Source: a virus. Taken from it: a stretch of DNA of 40,444 nucleotides. The first letter of the stretch is position 1. Every line of letters begins with the position of its first letter. The notes below the pieces were generated by a model. The model saw only the letters and a list, made by a program, of their open reading frames with translations, did not search any database and was not told the DNA's origin. Below are positions 13,979 through 21,896 of this stretch, one piece after another. Location: positions 1 to 40,444 of the IMG/VR virus record IMGVR_UViG_3300001533_001008; one strand, given 5' to 3'. The position numbers were made by a program, and so were the translations under genes.

Positions 13979-14642
13979 GTTTATCTGTTTTGTTTGTGGG
14001 TACACAGGTAAAGCTACGGATATTGATGTCACCATCAAAACAGTTTCCCAGGATGTTCCCCATGTATTCCCAATAGTTGGAGTACCAGTAGAGATACGCA
14101 GGCGAGGTTACCTGTCTTCAGCTCTTCCAGGTGATCTGTTTTGCGGTACAGATGCTCCAGGTATCTGGGTACCCATGTACTTGATGGGGAATCTTGTGGG
14201 TGTATCAGGCATAACCCCTTTGGGGTATCGTACCCTGGGGCGTAAGGGAGTTGCATGCTACGCTCAGGAGAGAACGCACCTGGAGCAGTTCCAGCACGTC
14301 CATGTCTACGAGGGATTTTTCGATTGGCTGGCTGCAATTGCAACCAACTACGGTGCTTTTGAGGCCAATAAGAGTAACATGAGTGCTATCCGGGAAAGAA
14401 CTACGGATAGTGCTCTCTTGTTTACCTCGGGAAGTATGCTCTCGTCAGAACAACGTTTAGAAATTGTACAGCATACCAAACCCGATGGGGTTATCATGGT
14501 ATGCTTCGACAATGACATACCTCATCGCACCTACAAAACCGTAGCGGAATTGAGTTGGTACAGACGTACCCTTCCCTGTAATCCCCCCAGGGAGTACAAG
14601 GATTGGGATGATTGCTATCACGGTAGAACTGGGGTGAACTAG
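13848..14642 (+). CDS. DNA primase (zinc ribbon plus TOPRIM), DnaG-like
   Basis: 264 residues, ATG 13848 with a GGGGGG site. Residues 28-50 form a four-Cys zinc ribbon (ECIGC...CFVC) of the kind that reads template sequence in DnaG/gp4 primases. A TOPRIM domain follows: HVHVYEGFFDWLA supplies the catalytic Glu and GVIMVCFDND the Asp pair. It makes RNA primers at the fork for the polymerase that follows one base later. It is separate from the helicase, unlike the T7 gp4 fusion. Confidence 0.85.
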   Translation: MSRKNARFESVAGRLVSQSGENEDVFECIGCGKPKLYRNRQTGRFICFVCGYTGKATDIDVTIKTVSQDVPHVFPIVGVPVEIRRRGYLSSALPGDLFCGTDAPGIWVPMYLMGNLVGVSGITPLGYRTLGRKGVACYAQERTHLEQFQHVHVYEGFFDWLAAIATNYGAFEANKSNMSAIRERTTDSALLFTSGSMLSSEQRLEIVQHTKPDGVIMVCFDNDIPHRTYKTVAELSWYRRTLPCNPPREYKDWDDCYHGRTGVN

Positions 14643-14643
14643 T

Positions 14644-16953
14644 ATGCCTTGCCACAAGCTTTGCAAGTTACATAAAACCTGTAAGACGGTTTGTGTACCT
14701 GCCACTCCCGCAGTAATGACTGATGACAGAAAGGACATAATGATCCTGGGGGAAGCACCCGGGAGAGAGGAGGATGTTCAGGGTATACCCTTCGTGGGTA
14801 GAACAGGACAAGCCCTGAGAGACGTACTCAAACAGACAGGTCTCCTGGATCGGGTTGTCTTCGACAACTCCGTGCGGTGTCGACCTCCGGATAATCAAAC
14901 TCCGGGAATACCTACCATCCGGGCGTGTCGTCCCAACTGGGTAGCGGAAATTGAACGAAGGAAACCCAGGGTACTGGTGTTGATGGGTGCTACTGCAATC
15001 AAGGCTTTGACGGGGGAGAAGTCTGTAAGGATCAATCAATACCGAGATCGTAAGCAGTGGGAGGAAACATTTGGAAAGCACAAGGTGACTGTGATTGCTA
15101 CGTACCATCCTGCATTCGCACTTCGAAATCCCGGGATGTGGAAATACATTGTGGACGACCTGTACCGTATCCTTGAGCCTGACTTCATGGCAAAAGAACA
15201 CATCAAGGTTACGATTGTACCCAACCTGATTCGAAAGAAGCTGCCCAAGGAGATGGCTTTTGACTTGGAAACTACGGGGCTCAACCCTTTTCTCCAGGAG
15301 GCTCGCATCCTGACAGTTGGGTGGAGTAGCTCCATGGGTATCGGGGCAGCTACAACGGACATTGCTGGTTTTGTACGGATACTGGAAGAGCATCCCAATA
15401 CCACATTGGTTGGTCATAACGTCAAGTTTGACCTGTTGTGGTTGCGGGAAAAGTTTGGGTACGTACACAAAGGCCCTATCGTAGATACCATGTCTATGGC
15501 TCACCTGCTGGACGAGAATAGACCTGCATACGCTTTGACCTACCTTTCCAGTATCTACACAGGAACGGGTGACTACGATGAAGGCATGAAAGCACAACGT
15601 AGTAACCTCTCTGCCATGGATATTCTGAAAGTACTGGAGTATAACGCAAAGGATGCTGCGGTAACCTGGATGATCTACAAGCGAATGCGGAAGGAGATTC
15701 AGGCAGAACGTCTACAGAACCTGGTATCGTTCTCGGGTGAAGTAACTCGTGCCCTGGTAAACTTGGAGCATCGAGGTATTCCAATCAGTCGTCACAAGTT
15801 GATGGCTCTGAAAAGGGCCTGTCTCAGGCAAGCACAGCAGATTGAGGAATCATTTACTGCTTGCAACCTGGGCTCTCCGGCCCAGGTTGCGGACTACCTG
15901 TACAACCACTGCAAACTGCCTGTACTGGCCCGAACAGCCTCGGGTAATCCCTCTACAAATGAAGACACCCTTACCGATCTTCTTCTCAGGGCAAACAAAA
16001 AGGTCCGAAAAGAGATTCAGTTGATTCTGGATTACCGGAAGGCTAAGAAGATTGCCGGGACCTACGTAAAGAACCTGCTGGAAAACATGGACGCTTACGG
16101 GAGGGTTCATCCTTCCTATCGACAGACTGGAACAGTGACGGGACGCCTGTCCTGTGCCAACCCCAACTTCCAGAACCTCCCAAAGGATCGTACCGGACCC
16201 AAGCAGGTTATCCGTACGGAACCCGCCTCATCCCTCGTGCTGGTTCAGGCAGACTACTCCCAGGTTGAGATGCGAATCGGTGCGATGATGTCTCAGGATC
16301 CCGTGCTACTGAAGCTTCTGCGGGACGGGGTGGATCTTCACTCCGAGACTGCACGACGTTTGCTGGGACGTGAACCCTCACCAGAGGACCGTCAGCGGGC
16401 TAAAACCATCAACTTCGGGATCTTCTATGGGATGGGTCCGGATCACCTCGCTAAGACCACAGGAATGGGTCGAGGAGAGGCCCAGCGGTTCATCCGGGAG
16501 TGGTTTTCCCTCTACCCGGGTGTTCGGAAGTGGATTGAAGAGATTCAATCCCAGATGTTGGACAGGGGGTATGTGGAATCCCTGTTTGGCAGGCGGCGAA
16601 GGCTGCCGAAGTTTGTAACCACAGTAGATGATCAGCGTCGGGCAGTGCGTCAGGCTGTCAACCACCCTGTTCAGTCTTCCGCCTCCGACCTGAATCTCAT
16701 GGCCATGTCGGTTCTTTCGGAATCCTTACGGAATACCCGGGAAGAGTTCGCATGGCCGATTGGTACTGTTCACGACTCACTGGTTTTTGAGTGTCAGAAA
16801 GATTCTCTACACATTTTGGTTGACATGATTCACGAAATCATGGAGAATCCTACTCAGCTGGCCCGTACCTACGGGTTCAACGTGAAGTTTCACGTGCCCA
16901 CACCCGTAGGTATTGAGGCTGGCCTGTCACTCGGGGACCTAAAGCAAATCTAG
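14644..16953 (+). CDS. polA: Replicative DNA polymerase: uracil-DNA glycosylase + 3'-5' exonuclease + family A polymerase
   Basis: 769 residues. Residues 1-180 are a family-4-like uracil-DNA glycosylase: N-terminal Cys residues (3, 7, 13, 17), GEAPGREED (36-44), CRPPDNQTP (79-87), Cys79 and Cys95 spaced as the Fe-S ligands, and TYHPA (153-157). Residues 200-350 are a DnaQ/Pol I-type exonuclease: DLE (207-209), GHNVKFD (257-263) and YNAKDAA (333-339). Residues 360-769 are the polymerase: TVTGRLSCANPNFQNLP (497-513), motif A DYSQVE (Asp537), O-helix KTINFGIFYG with Phe591 at the E. coli 762 position, motif C VHDS (Asp711, Ser in place of the usual Glu). The UDG-polymerase arrangement is known from phage SPO1. 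It is the replicative enzyme and all domains look intact. Confidence 0.95.
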   Translation: MPCHKLCKLHKTCKTVCVPATPAVMTDDRKDIMILGEAPGREEDVQGIPFVGRTGQALRDVLKQTGLLDRVVFDNSVRCRPPDNQTPGIPTIRACRPNWVAEIERRKPRVLVLMGATAIKALTGEKSVRINQYRDRKQWEETFGKHKVTVIATYHPAFALRNPGMWKYIVDDLYRILEPDFMAKEHIKVTIVPNLIRKKLPKEMAFDLETTGLNPFLQEARILTVGWSSSMGIGAATTDIAGFVRILEEHPNTTLVGHNVKFDLLWLREKFGYVHKGPIVDTMSMAHLLDENRPAYALTYLSSIYTGTGDYDEGMKAQRSNLSAMDILKVLEYNAKDAAVTWMIYKRMRKEIQAERLQNLVSFSGEVTRALVNLEHRGIPISRHKLMALKRACLRQAQQIEESFTACNLGSPAQVADYLYNHCKLPVLARTASGNPSTNEDTLTDLLLRANKKVRKEIQLILDYRKAKKIAGTYVKNLLENMDAYGRVHPSYRQTGTVTGRLSCANPNFQNLPKDRTGPKQVIRTEPASSLVLVQADYSQVEMRIGAMMSQDPVLLKLLRDGVDLHSETARRLLGREPSPEDRQRAKTINFGIFYGMGPDHLAKTTGMGRGEAQRFIREWFSLYPGVRKWIEEIQSQMLDRGYVESLFGRRRRLPKFVTTVDDQRRAVRQAVNHPVQSSASDLNLMAMSVLSESLRNTREEFAWPIGTVHDSLVFECQKDSLHILVDMIHEIMENPTQLARTYGFNVKFHVPTPVGIEAGLSLGDLKQI
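15863..15890. repeat. 11-bp inverted repeat within polA
   Basis: GCAACCTGGGC (15863-15873) and its complement (15880-15890) flank a 6-base loop. It lies in the thumb-region coding sequence (CNLGSPAQVA) and is not required by the protein sequence. Confidence 0.7.
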
Positions 16954-16962
16954 GAGGAGATT

Positions 16963-17721
16963 ATGCCCAAGAAGGTGGCCAAGAAAGTGGCCAAGAAGGT
17001 ATCCAAGAAAGTTGCATACCGGGGTGTGGATTTACCTGCCGTATCCACCGCCTCTATCGGGGGTGGCATGGAAAGGGGTGGGGGATTCTTCAAGATTCCT
17101 GACACCATGATCGGAAAGGCTGTTGCAGTGCGGTTGCTCCCTCCGGTGGGAGAGATGGGTGGTGTACCCTGGGTAATGCACCGACTGCACTACGACAATG
17201 GTCCCAGGTCCCAGGGATGGGAGATTCCTGGGGAAGAGAGGCGCAGGGCAATCACATGTTTGAATGAACATGGTAACCCGGGTGGTTGTCCTGTCTGCCT
17301 CCTTCGTGAGATTGCCAAGCACGATGGAAATTTGGAGCTGGAGAAGCGGTTGACGCCCAAGTGGCAAAGGTACATTCAGATCCTTGACAGGAGTGACGAG
17401 AAGGTGAAGATCTGGACCGCACCTGCGGCAGTTATCAAAGCCATTCAGGCTATCCTCCAGTCTAAAGCTGGAGATATCACGCACCCTGAGAAGGGACGCG
17501 ACCTGATGGTAACCAAGTCAGGTGATCCCCGAAAGTGGAGCACTATTGAGTACCAGGCCATGGTGGATGTGGAACGGTCTCCCATCGGAGTACCCGGATG
17601 GGAAGCAGACCTTACGGATCTCACAAATCTGGTCAAGATTCTTGCTCCAGAAGAGATCATTGAGATCCTGCACCACAACCTGCACTCAGAAGTGGATGTT
17701 CACGCTTACCTTTCGGAGTAA
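16963..17721 (+). CDS. Single-stranded DNA-binding protein, T4 gp32-like
   Basis: 252 residues, ATG with AGGAGG just upstream, 9 bp after the polymerase gene. It starts with a Lys/Val/Ala repeat (MPKKVAKKVAKKVSKKVA), a histone-tail-like basic arm. The OB-fold body follows, with AVAVRLLPPVGEMGG and a zinc site of the gp32 kind (ITCLNEHGNPGGCPVC). It would coat ssDNA at the fork and work with the polymerase, primase and helicase around it. No very acidic C-terminal tail is present, only a mildly acidic end. Confidence 0.8.
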   Translation: MPKKVAKKVAKKVSKKVAYRGVDLPAVSTASIGGGMERGGGFFKIPDTMIGKAVAVRLLPPVGEMGGVPWVMHRLHYDNGPRSQGWEIPGEERRRAITCLNEHGNPGGCPVCLLREIAKHDGNLELEKRLTPKWQRYIQILDRSDEKVKIWTAPAAVIKAIQAILQSKAGDITHPEKGRDLMVTKSGDPRKWSTIEYQAMVDVERSPIGVPGWEADLTDLTNLVKILAPEEIIEILHHNLHSEVDVHAYLSE

Positions 17722-17723
17722 CC

Positions 17724-18638
17724 ATGACACTACAGGCATACCAGAAACACCATATCCTGAATAAGGCTATTGTTGAGCATCTGAAGTTCGAACTGGCAAG
17801 TCAGGGGAACAGCACCCACCCGTCCAGGGACTATTTCAGGGGCTCAGAGACGGATGCCTGCGCACGGAAGATCATGTATGCAAGGACCGGGCAAACCCGG
17901 TCCTTGCCTCTTGATCCTTCTGCGCAGGAGAAGATGCGGAAGGGTGACAGATACCAGGATTACATCCGGGAACTGATTCACCAAGCCACAGATTTTGATG
18001 TCGTACATGTGGAACGTCCACTCACTGGAACCTTTACAGCCAAGGATGGAACCGTCATCAAGTTATCCGGAAGGATTGACGGAGTTCTGCTTGCTCCTGT
18101 GGGTGAAAGTTCCAGGGGTACTGAGCGTGCTCTGCTTGAGGTGAAGACCACATCTCACTGGGGAATGATGGGCTTAAAGAAAGCCCAGTTCAAGGATCCG
18201 GAGCACTACACTTGGGGATACGTCCTGCAATGCCACAGATACATTGCCATGTGGAATGCGGCATTCCCGGATGAGCCCATCAGTAAGTTTTGCCTGTACG
18301 TCTATGATGTAAACGGAGACGCCTGTGAAGAGACAGACTTTCCTGCAATAGACTACTGGTACAAGTTCAATCCTAAGATCTGGGAACAGGAGGTGGAACG
18401 TCTTGCCACGATCGAAAGGCACATCCAAGCAAGCAGCCTCCCGGCAAGACACTACGCAGAAATCGACTGGCAGTGTACGGGGTGCTCCTACTTCTTCGAC
18501 TGTTGGCCGAAACGTGAACGAGTCTACGCTGCTCCTAAGCACGCTAAGAGAGTTGAAGAACTGGAGAAGGCTAAGAAACGTCGTAGTCGCAAACGTGTTT
18601 CCGGAGGAGCTGAAAGCGGTACGGGAAGCAATCGATGA
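17724..18638 (+). CDS. Cas4/RecB-like PD-(D/E)XK nuclease with Fe-S cysteines
   Basis: 304 residues, start 2 bp after the SSB stop. Nuclease motifs: SGRIDGV (Asp) and ALLEVKTTS (Glu-x-Lys), then a helix with CHRYIAMW. Four cluster-type Cys: one near residue 48 (DACARK) and CTGC plus a later Cys (SYFFDC) in the C-terminus, the layout of 4Fe-4S Cas4-family exonucleases. A role in DNA recombination or end processing during replication is likely. The C-terminus is basic (AKKRRSRKRV) and overlaps the helicase start. A perfect 12-bp inverted repeat lies inside it. Confidence 0.85.
   Translation: MTLQAYQKHHILNKAIVEHLKFELASQGNSTHPSRDYFRGSETDACARKIMYARTGQTRSLPLDPSAQEKMRKGDRYQDYIRELIHQATDFDVVHVERPLTGTFTAKDGTVIKLSGRIDGVLLAPVGESSRGTERALLEVKTTSHWGMMGLKKAQFKDPEHYTWGYVLQCHRYIAMWNAAFPDEPISKFCLYVYDVNGDACEETDFPAIDYWYKFNPKIWEQEVERLATIERHIQASSLPARHYAEIDWQCTGCSYFFDCWPKRERVYAAPKHAKRVEELEKAKKRRSRKRVSGGAESGTGSNR
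17880..17907. repeat. 12-bp perfect inverted repeat within the Cas4-like gene
   Basis: GCAAGGACCGGG (17880-17891) and its complement (17896-17907) flank CAAA. It is terminator-like in geometry but has no T-tract (CTCTTGATC follows). Confidence 0.7.
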
Positions 18639-19761
18639 TTACTGGAAACGAAACAACTCGAATCGAGCTACCGTTATACCCGATGTATCCCTGCGTACCC
18701 TGGCAAAACGACGGCTGGGAAACTCCAAGAAGTGGGCAGCCTTTGCTTCTTACTTTGAAGAGTTCTTGCAGCTACCCACTAAACTTGATGCAGCAACTGA
18801 GCGTGCCGCGGGACACAGCTTCTCAGGTATTGCAGTTAGCCTCCTGGCTAATGACCTCCTTGGATCCGTGTCTGGAGGACAAATCCCGGATCTACAACAG
18901 GCAATCAAGCGGCTCAGAAAACTGTCCTCGGTGTTTGAATCAACCCAAGGCAAAACCTGTGTCTACTCTGAAGCGGATACGGATTATTGGTCCGATATCT
19001 TTAGCGGCAGAGTACCTACAGGGTTTCCCCAACTCGATGATGCGCTTGGTGGAGGACTTGGACGGGGGGAGTTGGGTGTTGTCATCGGAGCATGGGGAGG
19101 TGGAAAAACTACCTTCCTGATCAACCTAGGTGCAGTAGCAATGCTGGGGGGACTCAGTGTTCTGCACGTTTCAATGGAGTTAAGTCAATGGCAGGTTCTA
19201 CTCAGGTACGATATGCGACTCACGGGGGAAACCCGAGAGTCTCTACAGAAGAATGGCAAGTACATTGTGGGTGCAAGGAAGTTGGTCTCGCGAAGTGGTG
19301 GGTCCTTAGCACTGCTGGACATGTCCCATGCAGTTATGACTCCAGCGATGCTGGAATCAACTTTGGAAGGTATGGACAAGGTGGATCTTGTTCTGGTGGA
19401 CTATGCGGACTTGATGAAGGCCGATAGGTACCTTCAAGGTTTCGGATCCAATGGGGATATTGGGAGGCGGTTCGAACTGGGCGAGATATACCGTGAATTG
19501 CGGCGGATTGCTGCGGCTCTTGACTTGCCCGTTTGGACCGCTTCCCAGGCAACTCGAGAAGCAGGCAAGAAGGGTGTTTTTACCGCAAGTGATGTAGGAG
19601 AGGATATCTCCAAGATGCACACTGCGGATGTGGGCCTGTGTCTGTTACAACCTATGGAAGGAGAGATGATGCTATTACTGGACAAAACCCGAATGGGTAA
19701 ATCGGGTATCAAGGTACCTGTACTGGCAGACTTCTCTACCGCAACTATCCTGGAGGGGTGA
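18595..19761 (+). CDS. DnaB-like replicative helicase (RecA-fold SF4)
   Basis: About 388 residues if begun at GTG 18595; the start is uncertain because no strong ribosome site fits and the frame is open to 18403 inside the preceding gene. RecA core: Walker A GAWGGGKTTF (about 165-173), HVSMELSQWQVLLR, Walker B DLVLVDYADLM (about 265-275), TASQATREAGKKG and LLLDKTRMGKSG. The N-terminal domain (about 150 residues) is short and not the usual DnaB N-domain. It should form the hexameric fork helicase with the separate primase. Confidence 0.88.
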   Translation: MFPEELKAVREAIDDYWKRNNSNRATVIPDVSLRTLAKRRLGNSKKWAAFASYFEEFLQLPTKLDAATERAAGHSFSGIAVSLLANDLLGSVSGGQIPDLQQAIKRLRKLSSVFESTQGKTCVYSEADTDYWSDIFSGRVPTGFPQLDDALGGGLGRGELGVVIGAWGGGKTTFLINLGAVAMLGGLSVLHVSMELSQWQVLLRYDMRLTGETRESLQKNGKYIVGARKLVSRSGGSLALLDMSHAVMTPAMLESTLEGMDKVDLVLVDYADLMKADRYLQGFGSNGDIGRRFELGEIYRELRRIAAALDLPVWTASQATREAGKKGVFTASDVGEDISKMHTADVGLCLLQPMEGEMMLLLDKTRMGKSGIKVPVLADFSTATILEG

Positions 19762-20009
19762 TGAGTAAAAAATACTCTTTGACGAAGGAGCAATTGAAGG
19801 CTATTCGAAATACCATCTTCGAGTACCGGGAAAAACGTAATCTGACCTGGGACGAGATGGCAGAGGAGTTCGGACTGACTACCCGAATACTCTACCGGAT
19901 GGTGTACTACGGTACGGGTCTTGCGAAAGCACCAATGATTCTGCGACTACTGGATATGGACTGGGGTGTTACCCGAAAGCACTTGGACTACGATGATGAA
20001 ACATCCTGA
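19761..20009 (+). CDS. Small helix-turn-helix protein
   Basis: 82 residues from the ATG overlapping the helicase stop (TGATG), with GGAGGGG just before. Residues about 20-50 (REKRNLTWDEMAEEFGLTTRIL) read as an XRE-type HTH, followed by a short C-terminal helix. No repressor-type second domain. It may regulate middle or late transcription, or load helicase; which one cannot be told. It ends overlapping the resolvase start. Confidence 0.7.
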   Translation: MSKKYSLTKEQLKAIRNTIFEYREKRNLTWDEMAEEFGLTTRILYRMVYYGTGLAKAPMILRLLDMDWGVTRKHLDYDDETS

Positions 20010-20514
20010 TGCAATTATACTGGGAATAGACCCCAGCCTGACTGCAACAGGTGTGGTACTGCTTCGCACGGGGGATGAGGGTATTGTACTGCTGGATGCA
20101 GCAGTCTTTACTCTCTCCTCTGCCAAGGATCTATCCGTATACTGGATTGCAGACCAGGTTTTCCAGGTAATCCAACAGATGATTACTCAGGCTGGGGTGG
20201 ATGTAACACACTGGGGGATGGAAACACCCATATTCGGTCCTTGTGCAAAAACACTGATTCGACAAAGTTGCATGGTTGGCTCCATAGCAACCAAGGTGCA
20301 CGACAAGTACGGGGTGTACCCCTGGGAGGTAAATCCTGCACAAACCAAGGCAAGCCTCGGTCTCCGGGGTACGGCAAGAAAGGCAGAGGTGGTAGAGCGT
20401 GTTAGACAAATGGTTCCCACGTTCGACGAAAGGTACAAAAAAGACAGAAAGGTCGTTATCGAAGCCATTGCAGATGCCATCGGAGTCGCACAAGCCGTTA
20501 AGGTCCTTCGATAG
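19993..20514 (+). CDS. RuvC-like Holliday junction resolvase
   Basis: 173 residues from ATG 19993 (a second ATG follows at once). The RNase H-fold RuvC motifs are present: ILGIDPSLTATGVV (first Asp), THWGMETPIFG (Glu) and VVIEAIADAIGVAQ (the late acidic pair). NPAQTKASLGLRGTARK is the characteristic RuvC lysine region. It would resolve branched replication and recombination intermediates before packaging. It follows the small HTH gene with overlap. Confidence 0.85.
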   Translation: MMKHPDAIILGIDPSLTATGVVLLRTGDEGIVLLDAAVFTLSSAKDLSVYWIADQVFQVIQQMITQAGVDVTHWGMETPIFGPCAKTLIRQSCMVGSIATKVHDKYGVYPWEVNPAQTKASLGLRGTARKAEVVERVRQMVPTFDERYKKDRKVVIEAIADAIGVAQAVKVLR

Positions 20515-20530
20515 GAGGGTACTCCAGTTT

Positions 20531-21283
20531 CTGCTGCTTCAACGACTCGGTTCCAGTCAGGACCATTGCCTTTCCCTGATTTCCCGGGAAGAGTGTGATG
20601 AACTGTTTGCCCTGGCAGCAATGCTTCTCCCGGAATCTCACATCGTAGAAATAGGCTCTGCACATGGGGGTTCAACCAAGTACCTGCTTGGAGGTGCCTA
20701 CCTCTCTGCCAGCCATCTGCATTGTGTAGACCCCTGGGAACCCTGCGAGGAGCAGGTCCTCGAGGAGGACCTGCGGCTCACGGAGTTCCTGCGGTTGCTC
20801 TTCAGCGGAGCTGACAGGCTAAACCTGTTTGAGTTCAACCTACAGGCATGCTTCGGTGTGGGCAACCCTATCCTGGAGTATCTACAGACACACCAGGGTA
20901 CTTCAGAGGAGATTAGCAAAACTTGGGACTCCTCGTGGGGAATAGACATGCTGTTCATTGACGGGGATCACCGTCAGTGTAGACAGGACGTAGAGCTTTG
21001 GGTACCACATCTTCAACCTTGGGCAGTGATACTGTTTCATGATGTAGATAAGGGCGGGCTTTACGGAGTAGACAGTCCGGATAACACAGTAGCTGCATTA
21101 CTACAGAAAGGGGAGTGGAAACTTGTCGTCCAACCACGAACAGGAAAATCCATCGCAGGACTATCCAGGGATCCGGAATACTGGAGTGTACGATATCAAG
21201 ACTATCTTGATACGTATGGACCACGGGAATATCAGCGAAATCAAGGTAACTCCAGAGGACCCGGACAGCCGACTGGTAACTGA
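20531..21283 (+). CDS. Class I SAM-dependent methyltransferase-like protein (start uncertain)
   Basis: About 250 residues. Motif I (HIVEIGSAHGGSTKYLL), HLHCVDPWEP (acidic end of the second strand), and IDMLFIDGDHR with WAVILFHDV fit the small-molecule methyltransferase family (Methyltransf_24-like). AGGAGGG at 20513-20519 is a strong site but the first in-frame candidate after it is CTG 20531; a GTG at 20399 lies inside the resolvase gene. The substrate is unknown. The C-terminal tail is Pro/Gly/Asn-rich. A 10-bp inverted repeat lies at 20752-20774. Confidence 0.65.
   Translation: MLLQRLGSSQDHCLSLISREECDELFALAAMLLPESHIVEIGSAHGGSTKYLLGGAYLSASHLHCVDPWEPCEEQVLEEDLRLTEFLRLLFSGADRLNLFEFNLQACFGVGNPILEYLQTHQGTSEEISKTWDSSWGIDMLFIDGDHRQCRQDVELWVPHLQPWAVILFHDVDKGGLYGVDSPDNTVAALLQKGEWKLVVQPRTGKSIAGLSRDPEYWSVRYQDYLDTYGPREYQRNQGNSRGPGQPTGN
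20752..20774. repeat. 10-bp inverted repeat within the methyltransferase gene
   Basis: GCAGGTCCTC (20752-20761) and its complement (20765-20774) flank GAG. Extensible hairpin geometry, no T-tract. Confidence 0.55.
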
Positions 21284-21398
21284 TGTGATACTGGCCCTGA
21301 CTCTGGCACAGGAGTGGGTACGAGCAACACTGTACAACCTAATGCGGGATACGGAACAGGAGGTGGAGACTGATGCAGTACAGCGGGAATCAACCTAA
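21216..21398 (+). CDS. Small protein, function unknown
   Basis: 60 residues from ATG 21216, overlapping the methyltransferase gene by 68 bp. Helical, acidic C-terminus (LMRDTEQEVETDA). No strong ribosome site is evident, so the start is tentative; the overlap with the next gene, whose site lies inside it, supports a tightly packed operon. Confidence 0.5.
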   Translation: MDHGNISEIKVTPEDPDSRLVTDVILALTLAQEWVRATLYNLMRDTEQEVETDAVQREST

Positions 21399-21600
21399 CG
21401 CGGTAGGATTCTGGTTCTTTCATGGAGAAAGCATCCCGGAACACACCCTTTGCCAGGTTTCTGCCTCCGTGGATCATCTGGGCGTGTACACATTCTATGT
21501 TACACCATTCAATGCAACACAGCCCCTGCTTATGAGCACCTTCATTGACGCAAATGGGTGTGATGCTTTCGCAGGGCCTGTGCCTGTCCCGACATGGTAA
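21373..21600 (+). CDS. Small protein, function unknown
   Basis: 75 residues, ATG 21373 with AGGAGG about 9 bases upstream, overlapping the previous gene by 26 bp and the next by 7. Beta-rich and aromatic (VGFWFFHGES, VYTFYVTPFN), ending PVPVPTW. No membrane segment or signal. Function not recognised. Confidence 0.65.
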   Translation: MQYSGNQPNAVGFWFFHGESIPEHTLCQVSASVDHLGVYTFYVTPFNATQPLLMSTFIDANGCDAFAGPVPVPTW

Positions 21601-21887
21601 AACAAAGTCCATGGCCGGGTAGGCTGGGCCACTTCATGCTCTACGGTGGAGTACAGCTGGGTACTTTGCGTCTACTTGAACCTGCAATAGGCAAGGTTGG
21701 CACCATGTGTGCCAACCTGCCTGTTTCCTGGGTACTTATTCTACTATCGTTGCTATGGGAGTTCCGCTTGCAGGAAAAGGTTTCCGCACGCTTCCCCAGA
21801 CTGAAGTGGGAAGGTCCGGATAACCCGGATCCCGTTTTTTCCGTAAGCGGAATTCTGGTAGCCTGGGTACTCTTCACCATTCTTTAG
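21594..21887 (+). CDS. Membrane protein upstream of lysozyme, holin candidate
   Basis: 97 residues, ATG 21594 overlapping the previous stop. Two or three hydrophobic stretches are visible: an amphipathic N-terminal part (LGHFMLYGGVQLGTLRLLEP), VSWVLILLSLLWEF (about 44-57) and SVSGILVAWVLFTIL at the C-terminus. The position just before a lysozyme gene suggests a holin or pinholin, which would let the lysozyme reach the peptidoglycan. The separating region is basic. A 10-bp inverted repeat lies inside it. Another holin candidate lies at 23585. Confidence 0.6.
   Translation: MVKQSPWPGRLGHFMLYGGVQLGTLRLLEPAIGKVGTMCANLPVSWVLILLSLLWEFRLQEKVSARFPRLKWEGPDNPDPVFSVSGILVAWVLFTIL
21694..21718. repeat. 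10-bp inverted repeat within the membrane-protein gene
   Basis: AGGTTGGCAC (21694-21703) and its complement (21709-21718) flank CATGT; both arms extend by GC with one bulge. Confidence 0.55.
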
Positions 21888-21896
21888 GGGGAAACG

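Noticed and set aside
18403-18594. Longer helicase starting at 18403
   Set aside because: This stretch lies wholly inside the Cas4-like nuclease gene and reads as basic/Ser-rich shadow sequence.
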